From positions 18,734,049-18,798,048 of the forward strand of contig OZ022246.1 in assembly GCA_963978895.1 (NCBI GenBank): DNA of 64,000 bases, written 5' to 3'. The stretch's first letter is position 1. Every line of letters begins with the position of its first letter. Both the position numbers and the translations under genes were made by a program. The stretch is from Erpobdella octoculata. Taxonomy: Eukaryota > Annelida > Clitellata > Hirudinida > Erpobdellidae. Below, piece after piece: positions 11,801 to 24,100 of the stretch. Under the pieces are notes generated by a model. It was given only the letters and a program-made list of their open reading frames with translations, searched no databases and was not told the origin of the DNA.

Positions 11801-14116
11801 ATGTTATTACTGCTGTAGATATTGATGACGCCACTGCAAATAGTCCTCCTCAAGGAAGTTTTCTTGACAAGTTAAAGGAGGTCACGTCCCATTCAATTAA
11901 CGTTTCAACTCCGAGGTTTGATATATTCTAGATTTTTAGAACAATTAGCTACAGTATATGTCAACTAATACTTTCCAGTTTATCCAAACTAATTTCAGCA
12001 AAGTGGTTTAAAATAATTTTAGTTTCATTTAATTGTGATTATGTTGTTCAAATGAAAATAAACATTCAAGATTTTCTGGTAATCTTCTACTTAGATGGAC
12101 TGACCAATGTCAATTATTATTGACATGAGTAGTAATACAACTGAAAAATTTAAACAAGATGGAAAGTAAATTATCTAATGCATTAATTAATAATAGAGTT
12201 ATTATTTATTTAAAATAAATTACCTGCTGGTTTAAAGTTATATATATATATATATATATATAGTTTGAATTAGGTAATATTGCAGTTATTACAAGAAGGC
12301 TTTAAAATTTATACACGCATAATTTGATTTGTATTTCTGAGCATTTTCTGTAAGTCACTGTGTGATGTTCTTTCTTAATATTTTAGTTTAATATTCTCAT
12401 TGGTTGAAGTATCTGTAAAAGAAGTTTCTCTCGTGTCAAAGATTACCGATTTGTTTTAATTTATTATAAAAACTATAAAAAAAAACTAAACAACCATATT
12501 AGAGGCTGTTAATCATGAGAGAGAAATGGTCATCTTTTGTAGTTGCATAATTCTCTTGCAAAGAACTTTAAAATGTTCTCAGTGGTTGTGGTTGTTTGAA
12601 ATTAGGAAGCTGACAAGAAACGCTCAAAACAGCAATAGATAAAAAAAAATGCAATCTGACAGCAAAACTTTCTAGATGTTTTGTCCCAGAAATTTAAAAG
12701 AATTGAATATTGCAATTGCAACATAAAATATTTTTTTAATTTCCTAATTATTTGATGATTGGTGAAATTTAAGCAAGTCTTATAACTCATTGCCATCTTT
12801 GAGATATAACCCACGATTGTATTGCTCTGCTATTATTGTTATCAAGATATATGGCTATTATTTCAGTATTTGCTTAATCTGGGATGATCCGATTATTTAA
12901 GATAAAAAAATTGCTGTTAGATATTGCATGTAACATAGTTCAACCTGTATTATTTAGTCAACAGTCACCTGCTACCAGTACAGCATCAGCTACTATACAA
13001 TCCATAACTTCTACTGAAACCACAACTACCAGCCCTTCATCAGAAGAGTTAGAGTTACAGATGGATTACTGGCTGTTGCCAAAACAAGATCAACTGGCAA
13101 TTGGTTCCGCTGAAAAAGCCATGAAAAAAGATGCCAAGTTTTCCCTGAAGACTGCTTTCCGTTCAGTGCAGATCTTCAGGCCCAGTCTTCCATTAACTGG
13201 CCCTCACCATCAACAGCAGCTACAATTTTCTCCATCTCTCACTTGTGACTCAATGCCTCCAAGTGCCTCATCAGGCTTGTCCATGGTTTTCATCACAAAG
13301 GACAAAAAGCAAAAAAGTAATTATCACATATTTGTTGTATTTCATGGTTAATTAAAAAAATGATAAATCCTATTTTTATAAAGTTTGTGTCTGGTCGAGA
13401 AATCTAAATTTGATCTTTTTATTGCACTCATGTTCTTTTTTACACACTTTTACTTAACTTGACTTCTCTGTCTGTCTGTCGTCAAATTTTGCAATCAATT
13501 TTAAACTAACTTCCCGATGAGCTAGAGACTTCAAAATTTAAACATACCTCCGAACTGATTAACAATGCATTCTATCAAATTTTCGGATCGATTGGACAAA
13601 ATTTATGGAATAATTAGTTGTGATATTTTCGTCGAACTATTTATTGTCTATGCTAATATGTTTGTTGTTTATGTAGTAAAAATATAAAAGTGTGTTTTTA
13701 ATAAACTTTGTTTTTGCTTCACTTGTTAGCTTTCTAAAATGGAGATTAATTGACCAATTAGTTTAACATTTCTTTTATGTTGAATTTATAGTCATGAGAC
13801 TTGGCAAGAAGTCAAAAGAAATTGAAGCTTTGAAAAGCCAGCAAATTGATGGAATCAGTAGACTCATATGCACTTCAAAGAGTCAAAATCAATTGCTGAC
13901 AGGTGAAATAACATATTATGATATGAATTGAATGTGCTGATAAGTTTCTTTTTATATATAAAAAGATTGAACATGTTATTGTACAGTATCTTTCTACATA
14001 TTTTAGTCAACATAGATGGCATGGATTGGACTGGGATCAAATTCTTCCAAGCAGCCTCTCATTGGCAGACGCACTTTAAGCACCTCCCGGTTCTTATTTT
14101 CGGCTTCTCATCTTGA
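2631..14116 (+). CDS. PACS1/2: PACS family sorting protein (phosphofurin acidic cluster sorting protein), 5' partial
   Basis: Cytosolic adaptor. In characterised animals PACS proteins bind phosphorylated acidic-cluster motifs of cargo such as furin and link them to AP-1/AP-3 or COPI for trans-Golgi and ER-mitochondria trafficking. Eighteen coding exons are in register: 2631-2718, 3436-3525, 3611-3878, 5142-5296, 6196-6332, 6400-6454, 8132-8527, 8603-8698, 9784-9890, 10356-10501, 10581-10682, 10878-10986, 11100-11139, 11708-11741, 11819-11915, 12958-13316, 13792-13902, 14007-14116 (TGA). All introns are GT-AG and codon phases add up, giving 832 residues. Family landmarks: GSKRILRSNEI and LQVMLQRRKKYKNRTMLGFK with LSSQPVDQ (cargo-binding region); acidic linkers (SDEDEMPDDGD); KPKLRPFF; then the C-terminal PACS domain with IVGSEGYV, VRFVIVPLG, LDSRYAKLF, VVPFLG, MDYWLL, DGISRLICTSK and a final DGMDWTGIKFFQAASHWQTH. 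The first exon enters mid-codon, so the N-terminus lies outside the window or was missed. The basic stretch that follows the first acidic region in vertebrate proteins was not found. Family identity is secure; the PACS1 versus PACS2 distinction is probably vertebrate-only. Confidence 0.96.
4205..4520 (+). mobile_element. Helitron-like fragment in PACS intron
   Basis: One frame (about 4380-4470) reads HDAGFIAEKKTLQDIEAVLQ, resembling the stretch before the helicase domain of Helitron proteins. The same repeat occurs at 7755-8060 with matching non-coding flank (TCAGCAATTCTGCATAA versus TTAGCAATTTCGCATAA). No terminus is seen. Confidence 0.45.
4606..4684. repeat. (TA)n microsatellite
   Basis: About 79 bp of TA, directly abutting a tRNA-like segment on its right. 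Confidence 0.95.
4685..4740 (-). mobile_element. tRNA-derived SINE fragment
   Basis: On the minus strand the segment reads GGCGAGGCGGTGTTGCC, then a variable piece, then GGGTTCGATTCC, an RNA polymerase III B box. The same core lies at 39533-39590, also embedded in TA repeats. No A box or complete cloverleaf is visible, so this is a SINE or tRNA-pseudogene remnant and not a tRNA gene. Confidence 0.5.
5436..5935 (+). mobile_element. Helitron 5' end with expanded TA tract
   Basis: The sequence starts TCTATATA after an A (a Helitron-type 5' terminus), runs into about 80 bp of TA, then continues with ACTGACTGGCTGACTCATCA and AAAACCACTGAACGGATTG, the usual Helitron leader. From 5796 it matches the Helitron at 55770-55860 (TTAGCAAATCTATTTT, then GAGAGCAAGCGTGAGCG repeats). 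The 3' terminus is missing. It lies in a PACS intron. Confidence 0.6.
6924..7478. mobile_element. non-autonomous hAT element
   Basis: Terminal inverted repeats TAGGGATGTGCCGGATA and TATCCGGCACATCCCTA bound a 555-bp element. It is flanked by a perfect 8-bp target duplication GACTCGAT (6916-6923 and 7479-7486), diagnostic of hAT transposition. The minus strand of 7255-7370 still encodes the hAT dimerisation motif FLAPPPASVHSERLFSCAGN, so this is a deletion derivative of an autonomous element. Subterminal CCGGAT motifs recur at both ends. It sits in the PACS intron between exons ending 6454 and starting 8132. Confidence 0.92.
7755..8060 (+). mobile_element. Helitron-like fragment in PACS intron, second copy
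   Basis: Diverged copy of the 4205-4520 repeat. The corresponding frame reads HNAGFIVQKKTLLDIKAVLR. It ends about 70 bp before the exon at 8132. Confidence 0.45.
8741..8816. repeat. (TA)n microsatellite
   Basis: About 76 bp of TA in a PACS intron, beginning TCTATAATATAT. Confidence 0.95.
9060..9690 (-). mobile_element. Penelope-like element 3' fragment
   Basis: A minus-strand 84-codon acidic, serine-rich reading frame (9428-9682) is followed by non-coding DNA and, at 9066-9108, a hammerhead-ribozyme sequence. This matches the order at the end of the Penelope-like element at 37291-39355 (acidic tail, UTR, hammerhead). The reverse transcriptase is absent, so assignment rests mainly on the ribozyme and its position. 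It lies in the PACS intron between exons ending 8698 and starting 9784. Confidence 0.55.
9066..9108 (-). ncRNA. hammerhead ribozyme (Penelope-type)
   Basis: Minus-strand reading: GGGTT, core CTGATGA, an extra T, helix II GACA/TGTC around a 7-nt loop, GAAA, palindromic helix III CGCG closed by A-T, cleavage nucleotide T, then AGCCC. GGGTT pairs with AGCCC as helix I with one G-U wobble. All invariant hammerhead positions are present. The very short palindromic helix III implies activity as a dimer, as described for hammerheads in Penelope-like elements. Confidence 0.75.
10683..10877 (+). repeat. intron composed of short tandem repeat
   Basis: The whole 195-bp PACS intron consists mainly of about four diverged copies of a 45-50 bp AT-rich unit (AATTAATATATTCATATTTA). 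The splice signals sit at its edges. Confidence 0.7.
11916..12957 (+). other. PACS intron, nothing recognised
   Basis: AT-rich intron between exons ending 11915 and starting 12958. It contains a short TA run at 12239-12262 but no recognisable element or gene. The 11140-11707 intron is similarly featureless. Confidence 0.6.
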
Positions 14117-15180
14117 ACTTATACTTAGCGCCAACATATTTTGTTTGATTCACTGTATTGATTTTGTCTTTTAGCAACTACTTTTTGGATCTGTTAAATA
14201 TTTATTGAATTTTGTTTGACTGTTAAAATTGATATCTTAAAAATAGTCGTTAAGATTTGTTTTTATTAATTACTGCCACAAAATGCTCAATTACCATTTA
14301 AAGTTATTTTTAAGAACATTAAATATTTCTGATAATATTCATATATGCTCTTAAAAATAATCGTTTAAAATTCTTATGTGATTAATGAAAAATTGATGCT
14401 TCTCACCAGCTGGAAGTGATGCAAAATTGTTAATAAATGAAAATTATATTCATAATAAAATGCTTTGCTTTGTTTTTTAGATTCTTGATATGAACTGCTT
14501 GCATTTTTCTTACTAGAATTGAATGTATTCAAAAAGATTATGCAACATCAGCATCTATAATTAATAATTAATACTACTCTAAGATAATGTTCAAAGAAAA
14601 GTATTAATGTTGTTCTTGCTGATTTTCATTTTAATAAAAATTTATTTTATATTAAAATTGGTTGGAGTTTTATTTAGTTGAACACGATAGAACTGCATGG
14701 ATCTCTGGTTAGTGGCTGCTGTGATAGCGGCTGTTAAAACCGCTCCGAGAGTGAGAATTCGTATTTGCTGTTGCTGCACTATTGTTCCAGATTTTGCTCA
14801 CAAAGCCATGTTTTGAACAATGGGTATGCAGCTGTTCCAAGTGGAGCTAATAGATTAGATGATTAGATAGAGCTTGTTTAAAATTTGCTTTGCATCAGTT
14901 TTGAGTTAAAATGAATAAAAAATTCTAAAATTGAAAGAAACGGTAAACAATATGGAATGATGCAGTTGTATATTATTAGTTTCATTTATTCTGTGGTTTT
15001 GCATTTTGCTTCAACCATGTACTCAGAACTTTTTTTCTACAATCTTCAAAGTAAAATAAAAGAAATGTGAATAAATTTGCATAATTGAATTAAATACATG
15101 ACTTTTGTACAAATAAAACACAGCTGAGTTTTGATCTAAACGTACCAATAAGGTTGAAACTTGAATGCTTCATTATGCAA
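14117..15180. other. convergent intergenic region PACS / EXOC5
   Basis: The two stop codons face each other about 1.06 kb apart. AATAAA-type signals exist on both strands: plus near 14454 and 14630; minus (TTTATT on the plus strand) near 14641, 14670 and 14989. Both transcripts can therefore terminate here, but the actual sites cannot be chosen from sequence. No other gene was seen. Confidence 0.6.
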
Positions 15181-18100
15181 TCATTTAAAGTACAACGACA
15201 GTTTAGCTGTTTTGTAATCGGATCGAAGTTGAATGAAGGCAACCAGGATTGGTTTCTCCAAAGAAACCTGATAAAAAATAACAAACAAGTAAGAATACCC
15301 CATTGATCAATAATATCTTTCTAGAGAGTACAACATAGAATCATTACCAGTTCCTCTCCGGAGCACACCTGCCTCAGATTCTCAGGGACGACCACCAGGA
15401 GATTGCACAGTGCATGAAGTACATTGAACAACTCATTCACCAAAGGTATCTGCAATTCCTTCATGCATTTTCTGTACTCATTTACATCACATATTACCAT
15501 CATAGCTCCTTGAATAAAAACAAAATTAATATAACAATTTAATTACACGACAGATATGACCAACTAGGTGGCAATTGAGAGTGACAGTAAACATCAAGAT
15601 TCCTAACCTATCGAATTATATTGAAACTGCTGAAGATGTTCAAACAAAACTCTATGAAATCTGACAGCAAATTCAGTCAAAACATTGTCAACGTTTTTTC
15701 CATCTAATCCCATGTTAATGACATTGATCCAGGACTTCAAATAACTTACAACCTTCCCACAAGCCTGAAAATTTCATTAATGAAAATTTGTTGTGAAATA
15801 CATACCAGATGAACTATGATATACCAGATGAACTATGATATATGATATGACCTATGATATACCAGATAAACTATGGCATACCAGATGAACTAGGGCATAC
15901 CAGACGAACTATGGCATAACAGATGAACTATGGCATATCAAATGAACTATGATATACCAGATGAACTATGATATACCATATGAACTATGATATACCAGAT
16001 GACCATGATATACCACAGATGAACTATGATATACCAGATGAACTATGATATACCAGATAAACTAGGGCATACCAGATGAACTATGATATACCAGATGAAC
16101 TATGATATACCAGATGAACTATGATATACCAGATGAACTATGATATACCATATAAACTATGGCATACCAGATGAACTATGATATACCAGATTAACCATAA
16201 CATAAAAAATCACATCAACATGACGTGAGAAATTCAACAAACTGCATCAACATCACATGAGAAACTCTACAAACCACATAAACATCACCTGAGAAACCCT
16301 ACAAACCACATGAACATCACATAAAAAAAAAAAAACTACAAACAGGAGAGAACATCATTAGAGGTCCTTCCTCCGCTTCAGGTTTGAAATCGGATTTTTT
16401 TTGTTCAGTGGATAGAATGTGCTTGCACCATCCAGACATTGATGACAAGACCCTGAATGAATTTTTTTTTAAAGACTTGTTTAAATTTATGTGAGTAACT
16501 AAGAAATCAAGAAACTCATAAATAAACTTCTATGTAAGTTTAATTTCATATAAGAAGATTATCCTCTAATATGTTTACATTATCATCTACTTTAATATAT
16601 AAATTATTATTTTCTTTAATATATAAATTATCATCTACTTTAATATATAAATTATTATTTACTTTAATATATAAATTATTATTTACTTTAATACATAAAT
16701 TATCATCTACTTTAGTATATACATTATCATCTGCTTTAATATATACATTATCACTTACTTTAATATACAAATTATCATCTACTTTAATATATAAATTATT
16801 AACATAATCATTTACTGCACCTTAATATATAAATTATTAACATAATCATTTACTGCACCTTAATATATAAATTATTAACATAATCATTTACTGCACCTTA
16901 ATATATAAATTATTAACATAATCATTTACTGCACCTTAATATATAAATTATTAACATAATCATTTACTGCACCTTAATATATAAATTATTAACATAATCA
17001 TTTACTGCACCTGTCCAGACCAGAATCTAACTTCTTCTCAATTGCCTCAAACACTTCCTTTTTCCTTTGTAAGCATTCTCCATTTTTGCTTGTTCCACTG
17101 AAACACATAGAATATTAATTTCTTTTGTTTTTTATGAAAATAATATTAATAATTACAAAAAAATTCACTTTAAACTTAAACTTTTAAACTTTAATAGTGA
17201 ATTATTAAAATGCATTTTCAAAAAAAAATCAGCAGTACTGACACTAAAAGAGGAGAAATGCTTTCATTGTAAAGTTTCTCAAACAAATGAAAATCAGAAT
17301 TAGCTTGGTTGACAATGTTGAGGAAGTAATACTTGGGTTCTGTTTTGGATTCAGCGAGTGGGATGGCTGTTGATTATTTATTAACCAATTATTGATTATT
17401 TCATAAAACAATTATGGTAAAACATATATAATAAGTAACAAAATGAAATAAACAGTTAAAAATTAACAAAATACTAGCCTTGAAGACCAAGTTCAATTGC
17501 ATAATCTATATACTCGATACAAAGATATTGAATGATGAGCTCAAAAATCTTTGCAGCATTGTTTGCAAGTTCATTTCGTGAAGACAGCTATGGAAATAAA
17601 AACCACATCTAGATAATTATGATTCAAGTCACTTGAAATAATTACTAATTATATTTATACATATTTACACGGGCATAATAATGATTAGAGTTATTAGTAC
17701 AGTTTGCATACCGATTGGCAGCGTTTGAATGCGATTTTGAATTCTTGCATGATGTTGATGACGACATCTTGAGAGAGGAACGTTTCCCCTCCGTAATTTT
17801 CCACTGTCGGACCAAGATTGATGTTTGTTTTTGTTACAATTGCTGCTTGTATGTCTCTTCTCAAATCATAAATCCTGATGACAAAAATTCTTTCTCAATA
17901 TATGATATAAGCCTGTGACAAATATTATTATAAGAATTTTGACTGCCATCAGTGTTGTCCTCAAAACAAATCAAGATAAAATAGCGCTAGTAATTTTAAG
18001 GCATGATAGTGAAATAAATAGATTAATTATTTTAATTAAGATTTTCTTAAATCATGAACATAATTTTCCTCTTCCCAGCTTTTGATTTCAAAAAATTTTA

Positions 18101-21100
18101 TTTACCCTCCTGACTGGATTTGCTTCTTCTGGTGATTCTTAGATTCGTAAAATCTATTGAGAATCAGTTCACATTTTCCTTTTAAGTACATTTTTTCATC
18201 ATTAATGTACTTATCAAGATATCTTCCAAATATGTTCTTTGTAAGTTTGTCCATTGCAACAGCACCTCCACCAATACCAGACTTTGTGAGATTGTCTGAC
18301 AAAGTTGTAGTTCTAAAAAAATAAATAAGAAGGCTGGGTAAATTTAAAAAAAGTAAAATTGAGCAGGGAAAATATATTATTACATGTTTATTTAGGGTGC
18401 TGTGATAGCCGAGTTTGTAGAGCACTGGAACTGAACACTGAAGGTTTACGGTTCAACTCCCACTCACTTCCCGGTATCCCATGTTATCAAAAAATTAGCA
18501 TGTAAAATAATTTTGTTGGTGGAGCATGTAAAAGATCAGTGGTTTGTTGAGGGCCCTCTACATATATCCACATTGATTGATTGATTGATAATGTATTACT
18601 ACTTGTTATAAATTTATTACTAGTTGTTATAAATGTATTACTAGTTGTTATAAATGTATTACTACTTGTTAAAAATGTATTCATACTTGTTATAAAGGTT
18701 GTACAAATTTTGCAAGTATTTGTCAAGCTCCGACCGGTTCAAGTTGACGTCTAAATGTTTCTTAAATTAAAAAAGTCAGGTATTAAGATTTTTATTCTAA
18801 AATAAACATACATTATTTACAATATTTTGAAAAACAAACCTGAAGTTTTCCTTGATAAACATTCACAACAAACTTGTCCATCACAGCTTCAGAATAAGCA
18901 AAAACATCTTTGACAACAACATTCAATGTCTCACACAGAACAGGAATGTCTTCAAACAATGTGGGTTTATTCAAGCTTCCCTACATTTGTACAATGTAAA
19001 TTTATTAAAGCTTCCTAACATTTAATTAATCCAAGTTTATTCAATGTTCTATATATTCAACAATTTTCTTTTACGAGTCTATAAAAAAGCTCATTTTAAT
19101 ATTTAAAAACCAACTTGGACAAAATAAAATAAATGATTATACACATAACTCACTTTTTGACTTTCCTCAATGAAAACATTAATGCAATCGGAATATCCCT
19201 GGAATATTCAAGACAGGCATGTTTTATGTAAGTATATGCATAATAGTATAATGACTACAATCAATAAATGTTTAGACAAAAACAACATTAACAAAAATCT
19301 ACTCATTGCGATTAAACTGTGATATGTATTGCATTAAAAAGCATCACAACAGACCCATTGAGTGGCAAAAGTTGAAAACACATAACTGATACATTTTTTT
19401 AATGAGAAATTAATTAGCCATCTCCAATAAAGAAAAACTTGATGGTGCAAACCTTGAAATGTGAAAGTGTGGAAGCAATACTTTTCATTCTTTCAATGTC
19501 TCCATCGAATTGAGCTCGTCTGAAGTCGTCTATAAGCTGCTTCTCTATCTCGTTGTATTTATCTTTGAAAAAAATTATAACAATCAAACTTGATAACCAT
19601 TTTAACTATAAAATTTTTCTAAAAACCAAATAATAAAGCATAATGAAGAAGACCTAATATCCGAGCACTTGCGTCACCAAATCTGAAACGGAAAAAAAAG
19701 ATTAAAAAAATAATGCAAGCAGCACAGGAAAAATATTATTTATCAAACTTGTCATTGGCTGGCAATTCTTGAACAATGTTATGAAGCTTTTGTATGACAT
19801 CAGCTGCAGTCTGAACCTTGAAATTATAAAATACACTGAATCAATAAAAAAATAAATTTTATACTTCTTGTCAGCAATGCGTTCAAAATGTCTCCAAAGG
19901 AAGCTAGCAAAATGCTGACACTCTCGAGTTAAGTAACTACTATGTTCTGTAAACCTTTAAAGAAACTAGAAGTTTTCCTAAAAAAAAGTTGTGAACTACA
20001 TAAACATAACTTTAAAAAAATTGTAGTAATAATATTTATATTAAAATGAATAATAATTATATTTGTTATGGTGGACAATGTTTCTGGAAAACAGTCACTC
20101 ATTTTGTCAACAATTCTACATATCTTCCTAAAACTGATGAAATAAAGTTTTTACAATTAGGCTACAACTGTCACATTCAATCAACATACGATCCTCTCAT
20201 TAAACAACCTGAACTTGAAGTTTTTTTACAACGACATCTTAAAGAACGTTTTTCTTCTTTGTACTACTGAAGTCCCATTCAGACATCCAAGTGGTCAAAA
20301 TTCTGTGGTCTTGAAGTTCTTTTGAAGAGCATACGCCAGTTTAATAATACTCGGATTCATTATCATTAACTTTATACTAAGGTCGATGGGGTTGTGATGG
20401 GTTCACCTCTCGGTCTAACCATTGCCGCTTTCTACATGGGTCATTTTGGAAAATGAAGTCTTCAGTACCCTCCATAAACCGGCTATCTATACACGATATG
20501 TTTACAACGTATTTGTGCTATGCCAGGATATTCTAGAATTATTAGAACTTGAAAACAATCTTGAAAAAGCATCAGTGTTAAAATTTACTTATGAGCTACC
20601 AAACAAGGAAAATCAACTGCAATACCTTGATACTTTGATCTTGAGTACTGAGAACAAATTCAATGTTCAAGTCTACCACAAACCCAAAAAAGTACAAAAT
20701 CAGCATGTTTCTGAACTTTTTAACTCGATCCTTTAGGATCACCGACAATGAAAAAATTTTCATAGTGAGGTGCACAAAATTAAGTCTCTCCTAATAAACA
20801 ATAATTTTTCTAATACACTAGTTGATAGTGTGGTTCAAAATTTCTTGAACAATAAATTTCCTCTTTCCAGTCATAACAATTGTTCTGATTTGTCTGGTAA
20901 ACTCTTTTATCGTTCTCAAATGCAAAAAAATTATCGTATAGATGAAACGATACTTCGAAATATAGTTCTGAGGAATGTCCGATTGATCGATCCACCTAAA
21001 AACTACAGTTGTTTATATATTACAAAAATATCAAGTCAAGGGACTTTTTAATGAACAACAACCTTGCACATGATAAAAGCTTGATGCAAAAAACTAACTT

Positions 21101-24100
21101 CACTTGTCCTCACTACCATTAAACTCCACAGTACTACATTGCATTGGGCACACTCGCAGAACACTCTCAAGAAGACTCAGGTTTACGTGAGTTGAACTAG
21201 CTTGAAAGTGTGTTGTCTCAAAAATTGCCTTAAAATTAAAGACCAAAATTTATAATATTAAAAATGTCGACTTTCAATCGACAAGAACATGACGAGGGGG
21301 ACATTGAACCAAATGAGATTGGAAAGAATACCTAAAAACAGAAGGGACACTAAGTTTGTGACACTAAACGTGATGAAACTCTACATGGAGTTTGGCATAG
21401 GAATGCATTTGCCTGGAGATCTGGAGACACCACAGAGAGATGAATGCCAGATTGCAGTTGTCAGGACAACTTGGTGACTCAGGGGAAAGATTGGCATTGA
21501 GGAATTTGACCTCATTGTGGAATCAACAGAGGTCATCTACACTTCCGTAAGGCTCCTCAGGTACTTCCATCCAGATAACCTTGTTCTGGACAGGAGTCAT
21601 TCAGCATGATATCCAGCCTTCGAGGAATGCCTGAATGTCGTGATCAATCTCCCACAAGGTGCGTCACATGATAAAATGGACAAGCTGCTCAAGACAAGAA
21701 CCGATATCAGAGCTCAACTTGATCTTGCCAATCAGCCACTGGAAAAACAGAATCCTAGGTTGCCGCGTACCCGTTGGAGCTAATAGCAGAGCCAGTTTCT
21801 ACGCGAGTGCGTGGTACCCTTGGCCTTATGCACATCATAAACTGCATCTTTCTTTATTTTTTTAAAATTATTCATCACAGTCTGTCACAATTTGTCACAT
21901 TTTCGTTTTGTTGTGTTTGTTCAAACTGTCACACATTCGACATTTCTTCTTTTATGTGACTAATAAGTACTTGCTTTAAGTACTTAGTACTTGCTTTAAG
22001 TACTTAGTACTTGCTTTAAGTACTTAGTACTTGCTTTAAGTACTTAGTACTTGCTTTAAGTACTTAGTACTTGCTTTAAGTACTTAGTACTTGCTTTAAG
22101 TACTTAGTACTTGCTTTAAGTACTTAGTACTTGCTTTAAGTACTTAGTACTTGCTTTAAGTACTTAGTACTTGCTTTAAGTACTTAGTACTTGCTTTAAG
22201 TACTTAGTACTTGCTTTAAGTACTTAGTACTTGCTTTAAGTACTTAGTACTTGCTTTAAGTACTTAGTACTTGCTTTAAGTACTTAGTACTTGCTTTAAG
22301 TACTTAGTACTTGCTTTAAGTACTTAGTACTTGCTTTAAGTACTTAGTACTTGCTTTAAGTACTTAGTACTTGCTTTAAGTACTTAGTACTTGCTTTAAG
22401 TACTTAGTACTTGCTTTAAGTACTTAGTACTTGCTTTAAGTACTTAGTACTTGCTTTAAGTACTTAGTACTTGCTTTAAGTACTTAAATTTTTCGAACAA
22501 CCAAATCGTTTTGTTTTTTAACCTGAACCTCTTCGGCTCAAAATTAAAGAAGCTTTGCTTATCATTCGGAATAAGCCACCATTGAATGCTCAAGATCGCA
22601 AATTTGACCACACTCTTCAACTGTATGGAGCTGCAGCAAAAATCAATCTATCTAATTTAAATATTAATTGATTTTCTCATGAGCTGCGCCCACATGTCGA
22701 CCGGATCTCGTTCTCAGATACGTTTCAAAACTTTGGAGCTTTCCTTGACTCTGACATGTCCATGAGTATTCGTGCCAGACAGGTCACCCGATCATGTTTT
22801 TAACACTATGACAAATCAAGACCATTTTAACATATCTCTTGTGACATCTCTCAACTCACTTGTCAGATCACTATTTTTGTTGAAGCTCGACTACTGTAAT
22901 TCTGTTCTTGTGGGGCTTCCAAGGTCCCTCACTTGCCCTCTCCAACCAGTCATGAATGCTGTCGCTAGGCTGGTAATGAGGGCCCATAAACATGATCATA
23001 CTCCCCATATTGTTCAAAAGCTGCACTGGTTAAAGGTTAAGCACAGGATATATTACAAAATAGCATTTCCGGTAATGTGTGCCTTCATTGAGTCGGCCCC
23101 ACTATATCTATGTTCAGATATGGCACATATGAGAGACGTCCAGACTCGAAAGAGATTGAGGTCATCGTCAGCGATGGATCATGAAAAAAATTGTTTGCAC
23201 AACCGTTACATGTTTTTTCCATGACTCCATTTGGAGTCAATGGGTTTGAAAAGAAAAGTAATGAAAAATATGTCTCTTAACTTCTCGTTCTTTTCTCAAC
23301 ATTATATGTTAATTCAAAGGAAATAATAAAGCAAATATTAATTATTAAACAACTAATGCGTCTTTTTCATACAAATTATTAAAAAATTTGAAATGTAGTT
23401 GCAGTCTAAGTTTAGTAGGTCGGCTCTTGGATCAAAAACCTCTTTTTTGTGCAAACAGTGACAACCCCCAAATAATAACTTTTATAAAACCTGATCTCAT
23501 CTGTGATTTATTTCTGAAGAGTTATCCCTAGGTAGTTGTTGTAGGTTTCATGATAGGGACACAGTTTAATATACTTGTTGTGGTGATATATTGCGATGGC
23601 TGATAAGTCTTTGGATGAAACGGTGTTGAATACTCCCATAGTAGGTTCACCGGAGCAATCGAGGGAGGACATTGCACAACGGTTAGTGAATCCCGAGGAT
23701 AGGCGAGGTACAACGTTTGTTGCATCGGGGGGCAATAGCCTGAGAGGGTCACGCGAAAAATTATATGAAGGTGGGGCAGACAGAGATTCTAAGAAAGAAG
23801 AGCTAAGACTGAGACAAGAAGAATTAGAATTGGCAAGGTTAAAAATGGAGACAGATGAACAAAATGAAGAATTAAAATATCAGAGAGAGAAAGAGAGAAT
23901 TGAGAGAGAAAGAGAGATGTAGAAAAATTCAAATTTCAAAGAGAGAAGAGAGATTTGAGAGAGAGGAGGTCAGAAGACAAGATGAAAAGGAGTTGAGTAG
24001 ATTAAGTATAGAAGCTGCTCATTAGGGATATGACTAATAATTTTTTTTTAATTTTTAATTTTGGGATGTAATTATTGGATGAACAATTAGTATTTAATTC

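Noticed and set aside
16546..16807. Overlapping 74- and 78-codon frames
   Set aside because: Open only because of the 24-bp minisatellite.
21966..22486. CRISPR-like regular repeat
   Set aside because: Units are contiguous with no unique spacers and the context is a eukaryotic intron.
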